Origin: Pleomorphomonas sp. NRK KF1
GTDB taxonomy: Bacteria > Pseudomonadota > Alphaproteobacteria > Rhizobiales > Pleomorphomonadaceae
Direction of reading: 5' to 3'
Length of the DNA stretch: 64,000 nucleotides
NCBI RefSeq assembly: GCF_023721755.1
Contig: NZ_JAMDLH010000003.1
Location: 372,001 to 436,000 of the forward strand
A program made the position numbers and the translations under genes. The notes beneath the pieces were generated by a model. The model made no database searches. It had not been told where the DNA came from and worked only from the letters and a program-made list of their open reading frames with translations. This document shows positions 8,700-16,801 of this stretch, in pieces. How positions within the stretch are numbered: the stretch's first letter is position 1; every line of letters begins with the position of its first letter.

Positions 8700-9584
8700 T
8701 CATCCCTTGGCTGGATAGTCGGAAAGCCGGCGGACGCTCGTTACCGGCACGCCACCGGATGAGATGCGGGCAATTGCGCCGCCGAGCGGCTCGATGACTG
8801 TCGCCATGTGAAAGCCGTTGGCGTGCAGCAGTTGATCCGGCCCGGCGACGATGCCGACATGCCCCTTCCAGAACACGAAGTCGCCACGCTTGAGAGCGTC
8901 GGGGTCGCCGTTCCAGTCGACCGGCTCGCCAACCTCCGCCTCCTGCTGGTCGGTATCGCGCGGGGCGGCGACACCGATCTCGGCAAGCGCTCGCTGGACC
9001 AGCCCCGAACAGTCGATGCCAAGGCTCGACGACCCACCCCACAGATAGGGCGTGCCGACATAGGCGGCGGCGACAGCGACGAAATCGCCGGGCAGCGGCG
9101 CTCCGATCGGCCGAAGATGCTTCATCACCGTGGCCGTTCCGTCGGTGAGCAAGGCATAGGCGAGATTGCGTCGCTCCACTTCGCCTTTGACGGCAACGCG
9201 CGCGCCCTGAACCAGCGGGTAGGCGACGGGCAGCTTCAGATCGGACCCGGAAAAGGCGAAGGAGCGCAGTTGCGACACCACGTGCGTCGGCTCCGGCGCC
9301 GAAAAGGACAGAGCCTCGGCCGGCATGTAGCCGACATAGCCGTCGCGCTCCATCTGGACGAAGGCCCAGCCTTCGTCATCGGTATCGAGCACCCGGACGG
9401 TTTCGCCATGGAGCGCTTCGCTGTCGAGCGGGCAATCGAAACGCGGCTCGCGCCGAAGGCCTGCGAGAGGGGCGACGATCCTGGCCGATCGAGGTTCGAT
9501 GTAGCGTTCGGCCGCCACGAGGCCGGCGAGTGCGCTATCGGCAAGGTCCGGGCGGGCAAAAGTGGTGCGGCGATCGGTCGTCAA
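8700..9584 (-). CDS. NlpC/P60 (C40) peptidase with SH3-like domains
   Basis: Probable cell-wall endopeptidase of 294 aa cutting peptide stems of murein. Two SH3-like segments (about 35-95 and 105-160) precede a C40 domain with the triad Cys192 (DCSG), His242 (GHVGI) and His254 (LLHANGFH). No signal peptide is visible, which is common in this alphaproteobacterial family. The only usable start is a TTG at 9584 that shares TTGA with the stop of the upstream MarR gene, so translation is probably coupled; AGGGAA lies 8-13 bases upstream. Confidence 0.85.
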   Translation of the reverse strand: MTTDRRTTFARPDLADSALAGLVAAERYIEPRSARIVAPLAGLRREPRFDCPLDSEALHGETVRVLDTDDEGWAFVQMERDGYVGYMPAEALSFSAPEPTHVVSQLRSFAFSGSDLKLPVAYPLVQGARVAVKGEVERRNLAYALLTDGTATVMKHLRPIGAPLPGDFVAVAAAYVGTPYLWGGSSSLGIDCSGLVQRALAEIGVAAPRDTDQQEAEVGEPVDWNGDPDALKRGDFVFWKGHVGIVAGPDQLLHANGFHMATVIEPLGGAIARISSGGVPVTSVRRLSDYPAKG

Positions 9585-9931
9585 CGCGGCAGTTCCCTGG
9601 CTTTGTCCACGATGGTGTCGGCGAGGCGTTCGAGAAACAGCGCTCCTTCCACCGTGCGGTGAACGATGACGTTGCGGCGGTCGGCTTCGTCACGCTTGCG
9701 GCCCAATAGCTTCAACTCGCCCATGGTGTCGAGGGCCCGGGTGATGGCCGGCTTGGTGACGCCGAGCTTTTCGGCGAGACCGCGTACCGTATGCGGTGGC
9801 GGTTCAAGATAGACGGTGAGCAGCACGGTGATCTGGCGCGGCGACAGGTCGGCGCCGTTCTCCCGCACCGTGGCGAGCGAGACGTCGTGCCAAAGTCTGA
9901 GGGCCTGAGCGGGGCGCATGTCGATCGGCAT
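9581..9931 (-). CDS. MarR-family winged-helix regulator
   Basis: A 116-aa DNA-binding protein. Residues about 28-95 form a winged helix: LSPRQITVLLTVYL, LAEKLGVTKPAITRALDTM as recognition helix and the wing GRKRDEADRRNVIVHRT, a typical MarR signature. It is shorter than most MarR proteins, with truncated dimerisation helices. The start is the ATG at 9931 with AAGGGG upstream. It overlaps the C40 peptidase gene by 4 bases, so it probably regulates that gene or the operon; its ligand is unknown. Confidence 0.8.
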   Translation of the reverse strand: MPIDMRPAQALRLWHDVSLATVRENGADLSPRQITVLLTVYLEPPPHTVRGLAEKLGVTKPAITRALDTMGELKLLGRKRDEADRRNVIVHRTVEGALFLERLADTIVDKARELPR

Positions 9932-9979
9932 GCGCCCCTTCTACACCGAATTCGTTTCGGAGGCGTTATTATCGGGCGA

Positions 9980-11155
9980 TCAGCCGAGCGCCTGGTTGAG
10001 GTCGGCGATCAGGTCATCGGCGTGCTCTAGGCCGACCGAGAGGCGCAGGAGGCCCTGGCGAATGCCCAGTTCTTGCCGCACCTCCTCGGTGAAGCGCTGA
10101 TGCGTCGTCGTCGAGGGATGGGTGACGAGGCTCTTGGCGTCGCCGAGGTTGTTGGAGATCTTGATGATGCCCAGCTTGTTCACGGCGGCGAATGCGCCTT
10201 CGCGGCCTCCCTTCACCTCGAGGGCGATCATGGTCGATCCGCCGGTCATCTGCTTGCGGCAGATGTCCGCCTGCGGATGACTGGCCGAGCCCGGATAGAT
10301 CACCTGTTCGATCTTCGGGTGCCCTTCGAGGAAGGCTGCGATCTTCGCCGCGCTTTCCGCTTGGCGGTTGACGCGCAGCGAAAAGGTTTCGAGCGCCTTC
10401 AGCATCACCCACGCATTGAACGGGCTCATGGTCGGGCCGGTCTGGCGCAGGAACACCTGCAGATGCTTCTCCAGGAATTCCTCGTCGCAGAGCACGACGC
10501 CGCCAAGGCAGCGGCCCTGGCCGTCGATGTGCTTGGTCGCCGAATAGGCGACTACGTCGGCGCCGAGCTCCAGCGGTTTCTGGTAGAGCGCGGTGGCGAA
10601 GACGTTGTCGACCACGAGGCGCGCGCCCGTTGCGTGGGCGATCTCGGCGACGGCGGCGATGTCCACCACTTCCAGCGTCGGGTTGGTCGGGCTTTCGAAG
10701 AAGAACACGCGCGTGTTGGGCCGTACCGCCGCCCGCCACTGATCGAGGTCGCGTCCATCGACCAACGTGCAGGAAATGCCGAAGCGCGGCGCCAGGTCTT
10801 CGACGATGTAGCGACAGGAGCCGAACAGCGCCCGGGCCGCAACGATATGATCGCCGGCCGACACTTGCGACAGGATGGCCGCCGTGACCGCCGCCATGCC
10901 GGTTGCCGTCGCCCGCGCCACCGGGGCGCCTTCGAGAAGAGCCATGCGCTCCTCGAACATGGCCACGGTCGGATTGGAGAAGCGGCTATACTGAAATCCG
11001 GGATCGAGGTTGAGGAAGCGCGCTTCCGCCTGCTCGGCGCTGTCGTAGACGAAGCCCTGCGTCACGAACATCGACTCGGACGTTTCGCCCCACTGCGAAC
11101 GCAGGCTGCCGCCATGCACGAGGGCGGTATCGGGATGCCAGTTGGCCTTGGTCAT
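9980..11155 (-). CDS. metZ: O-succinylhomoserine sulfhydrylase
   Basis: PLP enzyme of 391 aa making homocysteine directly from O-succinylhomoserine and sulfide in methionine synthesis. Cys/Met metabolism fold: YSRFSNPTVAMFEERMA, PLP lysine 208 in YSATKHIDGQGR, and the C-terminal LRLSVGLEHADDLIADL. The start at 11155 follows GAAGGACGAAGAC; upstream in-frame codons would place the leader terminator inside the coding region. A SAM-II riboswitch and terminator hairpin in the leader (11183-11302) indicate that transcription is shut off when S-adenosylmethionine is plentiful. Confidence 0.95.
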   Translation of the reverse strand: MTKANWHPDTALVHGGSLRSQWGETSESMFVTQGFVYDSAEQAEARFLNLDPGFQYSRFSNPTVAMFEERMALLEGAPVARATATGMAAVTAAILSQVSAGDHIVAARALFGSCRYIVEDLAPRFGISCTLVDGRDLDQWRAAVRPNTRVFFFESPTNPTLEVVDIAAVAEIAHATGARLVVDNVFATALYQKPLELGADVVAYSATKHIDGQGRCLGGVVLCDEEFLEKHLQVFLRQTGPTMSPFNAWVMLKALETFSLRVNRQAESAAKIAAFLEGHPKIEQVIYPGSASHPQADICRKQMTGGSTMIALEVKGGREGAFAAVNKLGIIKISNNLGDAKSLVTHPSTTTHQRFTEEVRQELGIRQGLLRLSVGLEHADDLIADLNQALG

Positions 11156-11182
11156 GTCTTCGTCCTTCATCGTCGACGTCCG

Positions 11183-11219
11183 AAAAAAGCGAACCCGGCT
11201 GCGCATGGGCGAGCCGGGT
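11183..11219 (-). terminator. Attenuator terminator in metZ leader
   Basis: On the minus strand ACCCGGCT (11219-11212) pairs perfectly with AGCCGGGT (11200-11193) across an 11-base loop, followed by TTCGCTTTTTT (ending 11183). It lies 23 bases after the SAM-II aptamer and 28 bases before metZ. This is the expected off-state element of a transcription-terminating riboswitch. No antiterminator pairing was worked out. Confidence 0.75.
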
Positions 11220-11241
11220 GTCAACGGTCGACATGTCCGTC

Positions 11242-11302
11242 CCGACCTTTTAGCAGCATTGTTTAGCGTGGCGGCAAGCCGGTCGGCTCAAAGAACCACG
11301 AG
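11242..11302 (-). promoter_or_regulatory. SAM-II riboswitch aptamer
   Basis: Read on the minus strand, stem P1 is CGTGG (11300-11296) with CCACG (11271-11267). The P1 loop holds TTTGAGCCGACCGGCTTGC, and the tail reads GCTAAAAGGTCGG. Loop bases CCGACC (11286-11281) pair with GGTCGG (11247-11242), giving the P2 pseudoknot of the SAM-II (metA) class. The GCTTGC, AAACAA and GCTAAAAGG pieces match the family consensus as I recall it. SAM binding should lower metZ expression. Confidence 0.88.
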
Positions 11303-11309
11303 GATGTCA

Positions 11310-11338
11310 ACGCTAGGGGAAGCGCTGACAAAGGTCAA
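11310..11338 (-). promoter_or_regulatory. Sigma-70 promoter of metZ
   Basis: On the minus strand TTGACC (-35, 11338-11333), a 17-base spacer and TAGCGT (-10, 11315-11310). Initiation about 7 bases on would start the transcript immediately before the SAM-II aptamer, which fits well. The -10 match is partial. Confidence 0.55.
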
Positions 11339-11526
11339 GCGGCCAATCATTGCCGGTCGTTGCAGGGCGGAGAGGTTGCCGCCGGAGGCAGCAAACGACC
11401 ACGGCGAAACTGCGCATCCGCATAAGGTGTCGTTCGCCATACCTAGATTAATTGGGAACCTCCACTGATTGTTGGTTGATGGCAGGCAAAATAACAGTCA
11501 ATGCGCCCCCCTTTTGCGGAGCCCCG

Positions 11527-12933
11527 ATGAACCCGACGGCCAGCGTTGATCGCCGATTTTTCTTGCGAGTGATCCTGCCGATGTTCGGCTTGATCGCCAT
11601 TCTGCTCGCCGGCGCCATGGCCGGCGTGCTCATGCTGTCGTCCAAGCAGAACCACCTGTCGAACGAGTTCCAGCAACGCACGGCGAGACAGGCGCTGCGT
11701 CATTTCGCCGATGAGCTCTCCAGCTTGGCAGCCGGTATGGCCGGCCGCGACGAGACGGCTGCGCATGTTACCGATGCTTTCGACCTGGAATGGGTCGCCA
11801 GCCACCTGCTCCCGGTCGAGGCGGAGGCCTTCTTCTTTGTTCTCGGGCCGGATGACCGCACGCTGTTCTCTCGCGTGGGCGGTCAAGTCGTGTCGGTGGA
11901 GGCCCGCGGCGTTCTTCCGCCGGCCTTCGGTCAGTTGATCGCCCGCTGGCGCGCCGGTCGTCTCGCCGATGCGACGACCCAGCTCATCGCCGTCGACGGT
12001 ACGCCCGTGTTGTTCGCGATCAGCGGCATTCATGCCGTCGCCGATGGAAAGGAGCCGGCCGACAACGGCCATGCTCTGGTCCTTGGTCGCCGGGTGGATC
12101 GCGCCAGTCTCAGGAAGATCGCCGAGACCTTCCTCTTGCCGAACCTCAGTTACGAGCCGGCCTTCGGTCAGACCACGACAGGTCCGGGCCGCCTGCGCCT
12201 GATGAGCCAGGACGGGACCATGGGCGACTCGCTGGTGTGGGATCCCATCCTGCCCGGCGATGAGATCATCAAGGCCATCGGGCCCGGGTTGGCCCTGGTC
12301 TTTGCCGCCTATCTGGTGCTGACGGCCGTGGTGCTGGTCTTCGCCCGTCGCGCCGTCCGGCTGATCAGCGTCAACGAGGAAAAGGCGCTGCACGATCCAC
12401 TCACCGGCTTGCCGAATCGGCTGCTGCTGCTCGACCGCATGAAAAGACTGCTCGAGCCGAAGCGTGGCGAAGATGCTGCTGCGGCGGTCTTCTATCTCGA
12501 TCTTGATGGCTTCAAGGATGTCAACGACAGTGCCGGCCACGCCGCGGGCGACGCCGTGCTGATCGGGGTGGCGCGCCGCCTGCGCGAGTTCTGCCGGACG
12601 GAAGACACGGTGGCTCGGCTCGGCGGCGACGAGTTCGTGATGGTCATTCCGACCGACGACCGGTTGTTGGCCGAGGCTCGGGCCGAGGCTGTGCTTGCCG
12701 CGCTGAGTAGCCCCTATCACTACAACGGCCGGCTGCTGGTCATCGGCGTCAGCATCGGCATCGCCCTGGCGCCCGAGCACGGCCTCGATGTCGCCGCCCT
12801 CTTGCACAAGGCCGATGCGGCGCTCTATGCCGCCAAGCAGGACGGCAAGGGGCGGGTTCGCTTCTATCGCAAGAGCATGCGTGAGGAGAGGGCGCCCGGC
12901 CGGCCGGTGTTGCTTTCCGCCGCTGGCATCTGA
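11527..12933 (+). CDS. Membrane diguanylate cyclase with periplasmic sensor
   Basis: Makes cyclic di-GMP. It has 468 aa: helix 1 at about 15-38, a periplasmic CHASE4-like sensor (about 40-250), helix 2 at about 252-274, then a GGDEF domain (about 285-450). The active-site GGDEF is at 366-370, and RTED at 357-360 sits exactly five residues before it, forming an intact product-inhibition I-site. The start at 11527 has GGAG 6 bases upstream; a longer frame from 11452 lacks one. It is divergent from metZ. The ligand of the sensor cannot be told. Confidence 0.9.
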   Translation: MNPTASVDRRFFLRVILPMFGLIAILLAGAMAGVLMLSSKQNHLSNEFQQRTARQALRHFADELSSLAAGMAGRDETAAHVTDAFDLEWVASHLLPVEAEAFFFVLGPDDRTLFSRVGGQVVSVEARGVLPPAFGQLIARWRAGRLADATTQLIAVDGTPVLFAISGIHAVADGKEPADNGHALVLGRRVDRASLRKIAETFLLPNLSYEPAFGQTTTGPGRLRLMSQDGTMGDSLVWDPILPGDEIIKAIGPGLALVFAAYLVLTAVVLVFARRAVRLISVNEEKALHDPLTGLPNRLLLLDRMKRLLEPKRGEDAAAAVFYLDLDGFKDVNDSAGHAAGDAVLIGVARRLREFCRTEDTVARLGGDEFVMVIPTDDRLLAEARAEAVLAALSSPYHYNGRLLVIGVSIGIALAPEHGLDVAALLHKADAALYAAKQDGKGRVRFYRKSMREERAPGRPVLLSAAGI

Positions 12934-13064
12934 GTCCTCCATTCTTCGATTCCCGTGCCTCTTCGAGTTTCCATGGGCAACAAAACAGGCTAGAGCTTCG
13001 AACAGTCCGGCCGCGCCTTTCGGCATCGGCCTCGTATCTTGCTTTCCGGACGCTCTGCACGCTC

Positions 13065-14165
13065 ATGACCGACACCGCCGGCATTCTTCCCGCTCATCGC
13101 ATTCGCGAACTGTTCGATGCCGGCGCCATCGCGTCGACGCGACCGCTCGATGCCGACCAGATCCAGCCGGCCAGCCTCGACCTTCGCCTGGGGCCGATCG
13201 CCTACCGGCTTCGGGCGAGCTTCCTGCCGGGCGACGGCTCCACCGTCGAGGACAAGCTCGACTATCTCGCGTTGCACGAGCTCGATCTCAGCGGTGGTGC
13301 GGTTCTGGAGACGGGCGGCGTCTACCTTGTTCCGGTCCTCGAGTCTCTCGCACTGCCCGACGAGGTATCCGCCTCGGCCAACCCCAAGAGCTCGACCGGC
13401 CGGATCGACGTCTTCACCCGTCTCATCACCGACCAAGGCGTGGCGTTCGACCAGATCGCCGCCGGTTATCATGGTCAGCTATGGGTCGAAGTCTCGCCGC
13501 GCACCTTCCCGATCAAGGTCCGCGCCGGCTCGCGCCTCAGCCAGGTTCGCTTCCGCCGGGGCGACGCGCGTCTCGACGATGCGGCACTGGCCCAGCTTCA
13601 TGCTCGGTATCCGCTGGTCGATCTGGAACCGCGCTTCGAACATGGTCTGACGCTGTCGATCGACCTGGCCGGCGCCGGGGAGGGCGCGCTGATCGGCTAC
13701 CGGGCCCGGCGCCACACCAGCGTGCTCGATGTCGATGCCAAGACGGCGCAGGATGTCGACGATTTCTGGGAACCGATCAAGGCGCGCGGCCGGCCGTCAC
13801 TGATTCTCGATCCGGACGAGTTCTACATTCTCGTGTCGCGCGAAGCGGTGCAGGTGCCGCCCGAGACGGCGGCGGAAATGGTTGCCATCGACCCTCTGGT
13901 CGGCGAGTTCCGCGTCCATTATGCGGGCTTCTTCGATCCCGGCTTCGGGCACGCCCCGGCTGGCGGCAAGGGAGCTCGCGCGGTGCTTGAGGTGCGGAGC
14001 CACGACGTACCTTTCATCCTCGATCATGGCCAGACCATCGGCCGCCTCGTCTACGAGCACATGGTGGAAGTGCCGACCACGCTCTACGGGCAGGGCATGG
14101 GTTCGAACTATCAGGCCCAGGGGTTGAAGCTCTCCAAGCATTTTCGCCCCAAAGCCACCTCTTGA
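13065..14165 (+). CDS. dcd: Double-domain dCTP deaminase
   Basis: 2'-deoxycytidine 5'-triphosphate deaminase converting dCTP to dUTP for dTTP synthesis. At 366 aa it is nearly twice E. coli Dcd (193 aa), as in other Rhizobiales. The N-terminal half (1-165) carries the active-site features NPKSSTGR and the Glu of LWVEVSP. The C-terminal half (about 185-366) is a second dUTPase-like fold with RAVLEVRSHDVPF and a glycine-rich tail (YGQGMGSNYQAQGLKLS). The ribosome site is weak. The stop codon lies within the -35 of the following tRNA gene. Confidence 0.88.
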   Translation: MTDTAGILPAHRIRELFDAGAIASTRPLDADQIQPASLDLRLGPIAYRLRASFLPGDGSTVEDKLDYLALHELDLSGGAVLETGGVYLVPVLESLALPDEVSASANPKSSTGRIDVFTRLITDQGVAFDQIAAGYHGQLWVEVSPRTFPIKVRAGSRLSQVRFRRGDARLDDAALAQLHARYPLVDLEPRFEHGLTLSIDLAGAGEGALIGYRARRHTSVLDVDAKTAQDVDDFWEPIKARGRPSLILDPDEFYILVSREAVQVPPETAAEMVAIDPLVGEFRVHYAGFFDPGFGHAPAGGKGARAVLEVRSHDVPFILDHGQTIGRLVYEHMVEVPTTLYGQGMGSNYQAQGLKLSKHFRPKATS

Positions 14166-14190
14166 CAGCGCCGGGCGAGACTGCGATCTA
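14162..14190 (+). promoter_or_regulatory. Promoter of tRNA-Gly
   Basis: A perfect TTGACA (14162-14167), 17 bases, then GATCTA (14185-14190). Initiation would fall about 3 bases before the mature tRNA. The -35 overlaps the dcd stop codon. The -10 is poor. Confidence 0.4.
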
Positions 14191-14199
14191 GGGCGCGTC

Positions 14200-14273
14200 G
14201 CGGGTGTAGCTCAATGGTAGAGCAGCAGCTTCCCAAGCTGAATACGAGGGTTCGATTCCCTTCACCCGCTCCA
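14200..14273 (+). tRNA. tRNA-Gly (anticodon CCC)
   Basis: A 74-base cloverleaf with encoded CCA. The acceptor arm GCGGGTG pairs with CACCCGC. The D arm is GCTC/GAGC, and the anticodon loop TTCCCAA gives CCC, reading GGG codons. The T arm is GAGGG/CCCTT around TTCGATT. The anticodon stem has one terminal G-A mismatch, and the variable loop is 4 bases. Confidence 0.96.
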
Positions 14274-14311
14274 GCTTCTCCTGTGCCCGTTCCCATCGCG
14301 CCGCCTCGGCA

Positions 14312-14671
14312 TCAGGCGGCCTGCTCACGGTTGCGCTTGCGCGTCGCAGCGGCTTTCTTGGCGGAGGCAGACCGTTCTTCCTTCGACCGCGAGGCGGCCG
14401 CCTTCTTCGCCGAGGCCGAGCGATCTTCCTTCGACCGGGAAGCCGACGCCGCGCCGCCTTTCCTGCCACCTTTCTCGGAGGACTCGTGGGTATCGGGGTG
14501 GCCGCGTCCGGAACCGGACTTGTTGCCGCCGCCACTTTCCTTGTTGACGGTCGCCCAGGCGCGCCGTTCCGCTTCATCTTCGGAGACGCCACGCGACTCG
14601 TAGCTCTCCTCGATGTGTTCGGCCTTGCGCTTCTGCTTGTCGGTGTAGGCGGACTTGTCTCCACGAGGCAT
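14312..14671 (-). CDS. Small Lys/Arg/Ser-rich protein, plasmid-stabilisation-like
   Basis: A highly charged 119-aa protein. The N-terminus MPRGDKSAYTDKQKRKAEHI and the following SRGVSEDEAERRAWATVNKE match small proteins often annotated as plasmid stabilisation protein. A glycine-rich middle holds EKGGRKGG. The C-terminus has two tandem copies of about 16 residues: SRSKEDRSASAKKAAA and SRSKEERSASAKKAAA. This looks like a nucleic-acid-binding, possibly stress-related tail. AAAGGAG lies before the ATG at 14671. No partner gene suggests a toxin-antitoxin role. Confidence 0.6.
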   Translation of the reverse strand: MPRGDKSAYTDKQKRKAEHIEESYESRGVSEDEAERRAWATVNKESGGGNKSGSGRGHPDTHESSEKGGRKGGAASASRSKEDRSASAKKAAASRSKEERSASAKKAAATRKRNREQAA

Positions 14672-14797
14672 GGAACGTCTCCTTTTTTGGAGGTGAGTGC
14701 CGCCTAAACCGCTCGTCGACGGGAAAGTTCCGCGCCTCAATTGTATGATTGTCGCTTCGCTCCCGTCTCTTGCCGCAGATTGCCACCGCCACCCTGC

Positions 14798-15151
14798 CTA
14801 ATCCTCGGGCGACCAGGCGATCGGTACGCTGTCCTTGGGGTCGTAAGGCGCTTTGACGAATACCGCTTTCCAGGGCGTGGCGCCGCGATTGACGACATGA
14901 TGGCCCTCACCGGGCTCGCAGCGCAGGAAGTCGCCGACACCTAGCACGTGCAGCTCGCCGTCGACGTACATGTGGACCTCGCCGGCGATCGTCAGGAAGT
15001 TCTCCTCGATGTGCTGGTGCTTGTGCGTGTTGAAATGCTGCCCCGGAAGCAAGGTGACGACGCCGATATCGACGTTCGGACCGCGCAGCAGATACTTGGG
15101 GCCATGATCGCCGAAGCGATAGGCGTGCTCGTCTTCTTTGGTTTTGAACAT
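14798..15151 (-). CDS. Single-domain cupin attached to the lsrRK operon
   Basis: A 117-aa metal-binding cupin. Motif 1 fits G-x5-HxH-x4-E-x6-G (GQHFNTHKHQHIEENFLTIAG, with His, His and Glu ligands), and motif 2 is GDFLRCEPGEGHHVVN with the third histidine. GGAGGAACA precedes the ATG at 15151. It follows lsrK by 84 bases on the same strand, so it is probably co-transcribed with lsrR and lsrK. It is not part of the enteric lsr set. A role in handling AI-2, its phosphorylated form or a breakdown product is plausible but is inference from position. Confidence 0.75.
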   Translation of the reverse strand: MFKTKEDEHAYRFGDHGPKYLLRGPNVDIGVVTLLPGQHFNTHKHQHIEENFLTIAGEVHMYVDGELHVLGVGDFLRCEPGEGHHVVNRGATPWKAVFVKAPYDPKDSVPIAWSPED

Positions 15152-15235
15152 TGTTCCTCCGCCGCCGTCCCCGTCCGGACGGTGGTCCTTGCTTGCCTTG
15201 GAAATGTTGGTGCTGCCGCTCTGCCTGAGCAGGGG

Positions 15236-16801
15236 TCAGAGACCGGGAGCCTTCCACATCGAGCGGGTGATGCCGGCATCGACGAGGCGGCGCTGGGCGG
15301 CGTAGGCCTCGCGCCAGCGTTCGGTAACCTCCCCATAGAGAGAATGGCGGCTGATGTTCGGCTCATAGCGTCGACGCCAGCGCACGACGGCGTCGGCCGC
15401 TTCCGGCAGCGATGCGTATTCGCCGATGCCGACCCACGCGGCGAGACCGGCGGCCAGTGCCGTCGCTTCGGTCACTTCCGGCACCTTCACCGGCAAACCG
15501 GTGACGTCGGAAAGGATCTGACCCCATAGGGCGCCCTTGGAGGCGCCGCCGGCGAAGACGAGATCGGTCAGCGTTACGCCGGCGAGATTGGCCGCCAGCT
15601 GGAGATTCTCCGACGCGACGATCGCGGCGTTCTCCTGAATGGCGCGGAAGATCTGGGGCTTGCCGCAGACGGTGGCATCGAGCGACAGGTTGAGGAGCGA
15701 CGGTGCGGCATGATACCAGGCGCCGCAGTTCATCACGTCAGAGAAGATCGGAAGGATGCCATTGGCGCCGGGCGCCACGGTGGCAGATTTTTCCTCGAGG
15801 AGCGCGTAGACGTCGATGCCCCGCTCGGCGGCGATCCGCTTTTCCTCGTCACAGAAGGCGTCGCGGAACCAGCGGGTGGTCATGCCAACCATGAAGGCGA
15901 TGCCTTCGGCCTGGCTGAGGCCCGGCACGACATGCGGATTGACGCGCACCCGCATGGCCGGATCGGCGATCGGGCGGGGCATGTTGACCACTTCCTGCCA
16001 GAAGGTGCCGCCGAGCACGGCCGCTTCGCCGGCACGACCGACGCCGAGGCCGAGTGCGCCGAATTGCACGTCGCCGCCGCCGACCACAACCGGCGTTCCC
16101 ACGGCGAGCCCCGTGTCGGCCGCGGCGGCAGCCGTCACGCGGCCGATGGCGGTGCCCGTCTCGTGAACGGGCGGCAGAATGGCGGGATCGATGCCGGCGC
16201 GGCGGGCGATGTCGGCGTCCCAGGTGCGGGTATCGAGCGCAAGGAGTCCGCTGGTCCCGCCATTCGACGGGTCGCAGGCGATCTCGCCGCTGAGGCGGGC
16301 GACGATCCAGTCGGACAACATGCACATGCGCGCCGTGCGGGCATGGACGTCCGGCAGGTGCCGCTCGATCCACTTGAGGCGCGGAATGGCGCCCAGCGCG
16401 AAGGTCTGGCCAGTCACGGCATAGGCGTCGCGCTCGAAGTCCGGCATGGCGGCCTTGAGGGCCTTGGTCTCGTCGGATGCGCGCGAGTCGACGTTGGCAC
16501 AGGCCCAGAGCTCGCGCCCATCCTTGTCCCACAGGACGATGCCTTCGCGCATGGAGGTGGCGCTGACGGCGCGGATGGACGATGCCGACAGGCCGGCGGA
16601 GGCCAGTGCGCGGCGTACGCAGCTCGCGAGCAAAGCCCAGTTGGCGGCGCAATCGAACTCCATCGAGCCGGGGTAACGCGGGTCGCTGAGGTGCGTCCAC
16701 TCTTCCTGCGCGACGGTGACTTGGCGGCCGGCCTTGTCGAAAATCACCGCGCGGCCGCTGCCCGTGCCGGCATCGATGGCGAGAACGTGGGAGGTGGTCA
16801 T
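15236..16801 (-). CDS. lsrK: Autoinducer-2 kinase LsrK
   Basis: FGGY-family sugar kinase of 521 aa that phosphorylates imported DPD (open AI-2) in the cytoplasm, trapping it and making the inducer of LsrR. It has the N-terminal phosphate loop LAIDAGTGSGRAVIFD, the central GTSGLLALDTRTWD and GGGDVQFGALGLGVG, and the C-terminal adenosine segment VFAGGASKGALWGQILSDVTGLPV. The length is close to E. coli LsrK (530). The ATG at 16801 overlaps the lsrR stop as ATGA. The link to AI-2 rests on the surrounding complete lsr set. Confidence 0.93.
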   Translation of the reverse strand: MTTSHVLAIDAGTGSGRAVIFDKAGRQVTVAQEEWTHLSDPRYPGSMEFDCAANWALLASCVRRALASAGLSASSIRAVSATSMREGIVLWDKDGRELWACANVDSRASDETKALKAAMPDFERDAYAVTGQTFALGAIPRLKWIERHLPDVHARTARMCMLSDWIVARLSGEIACDPSNGGTSGLLALDTRTWDADIARRAGIDPAILPPVHETGTAIGRVTAAAAADTGLAVGTPVVVGGGDVQFGALGLGVGRAGEAAVLGGTFWQEVVNMPRPIADPAMRVRVNPHVVPGLSQAEGIAFMVGMTTRWFRDAFCDEEKRIAAERGIDVYALLEEKSATVAPGANGILPIFSDVMNCGAWYHAAPSLLNLSLDATVCGKPQIFRAIQENAAIVASENLQLAANLAGVTLTDLVFAGGASKGALWGQILSDVTGLPVKVPEVTEATALAAGLAAWVGIGEYASLPEAADAVVRWRRRYEPNISRHSLYGEVTERWREAYAAQRRLVDAGITRSMWKAPGL

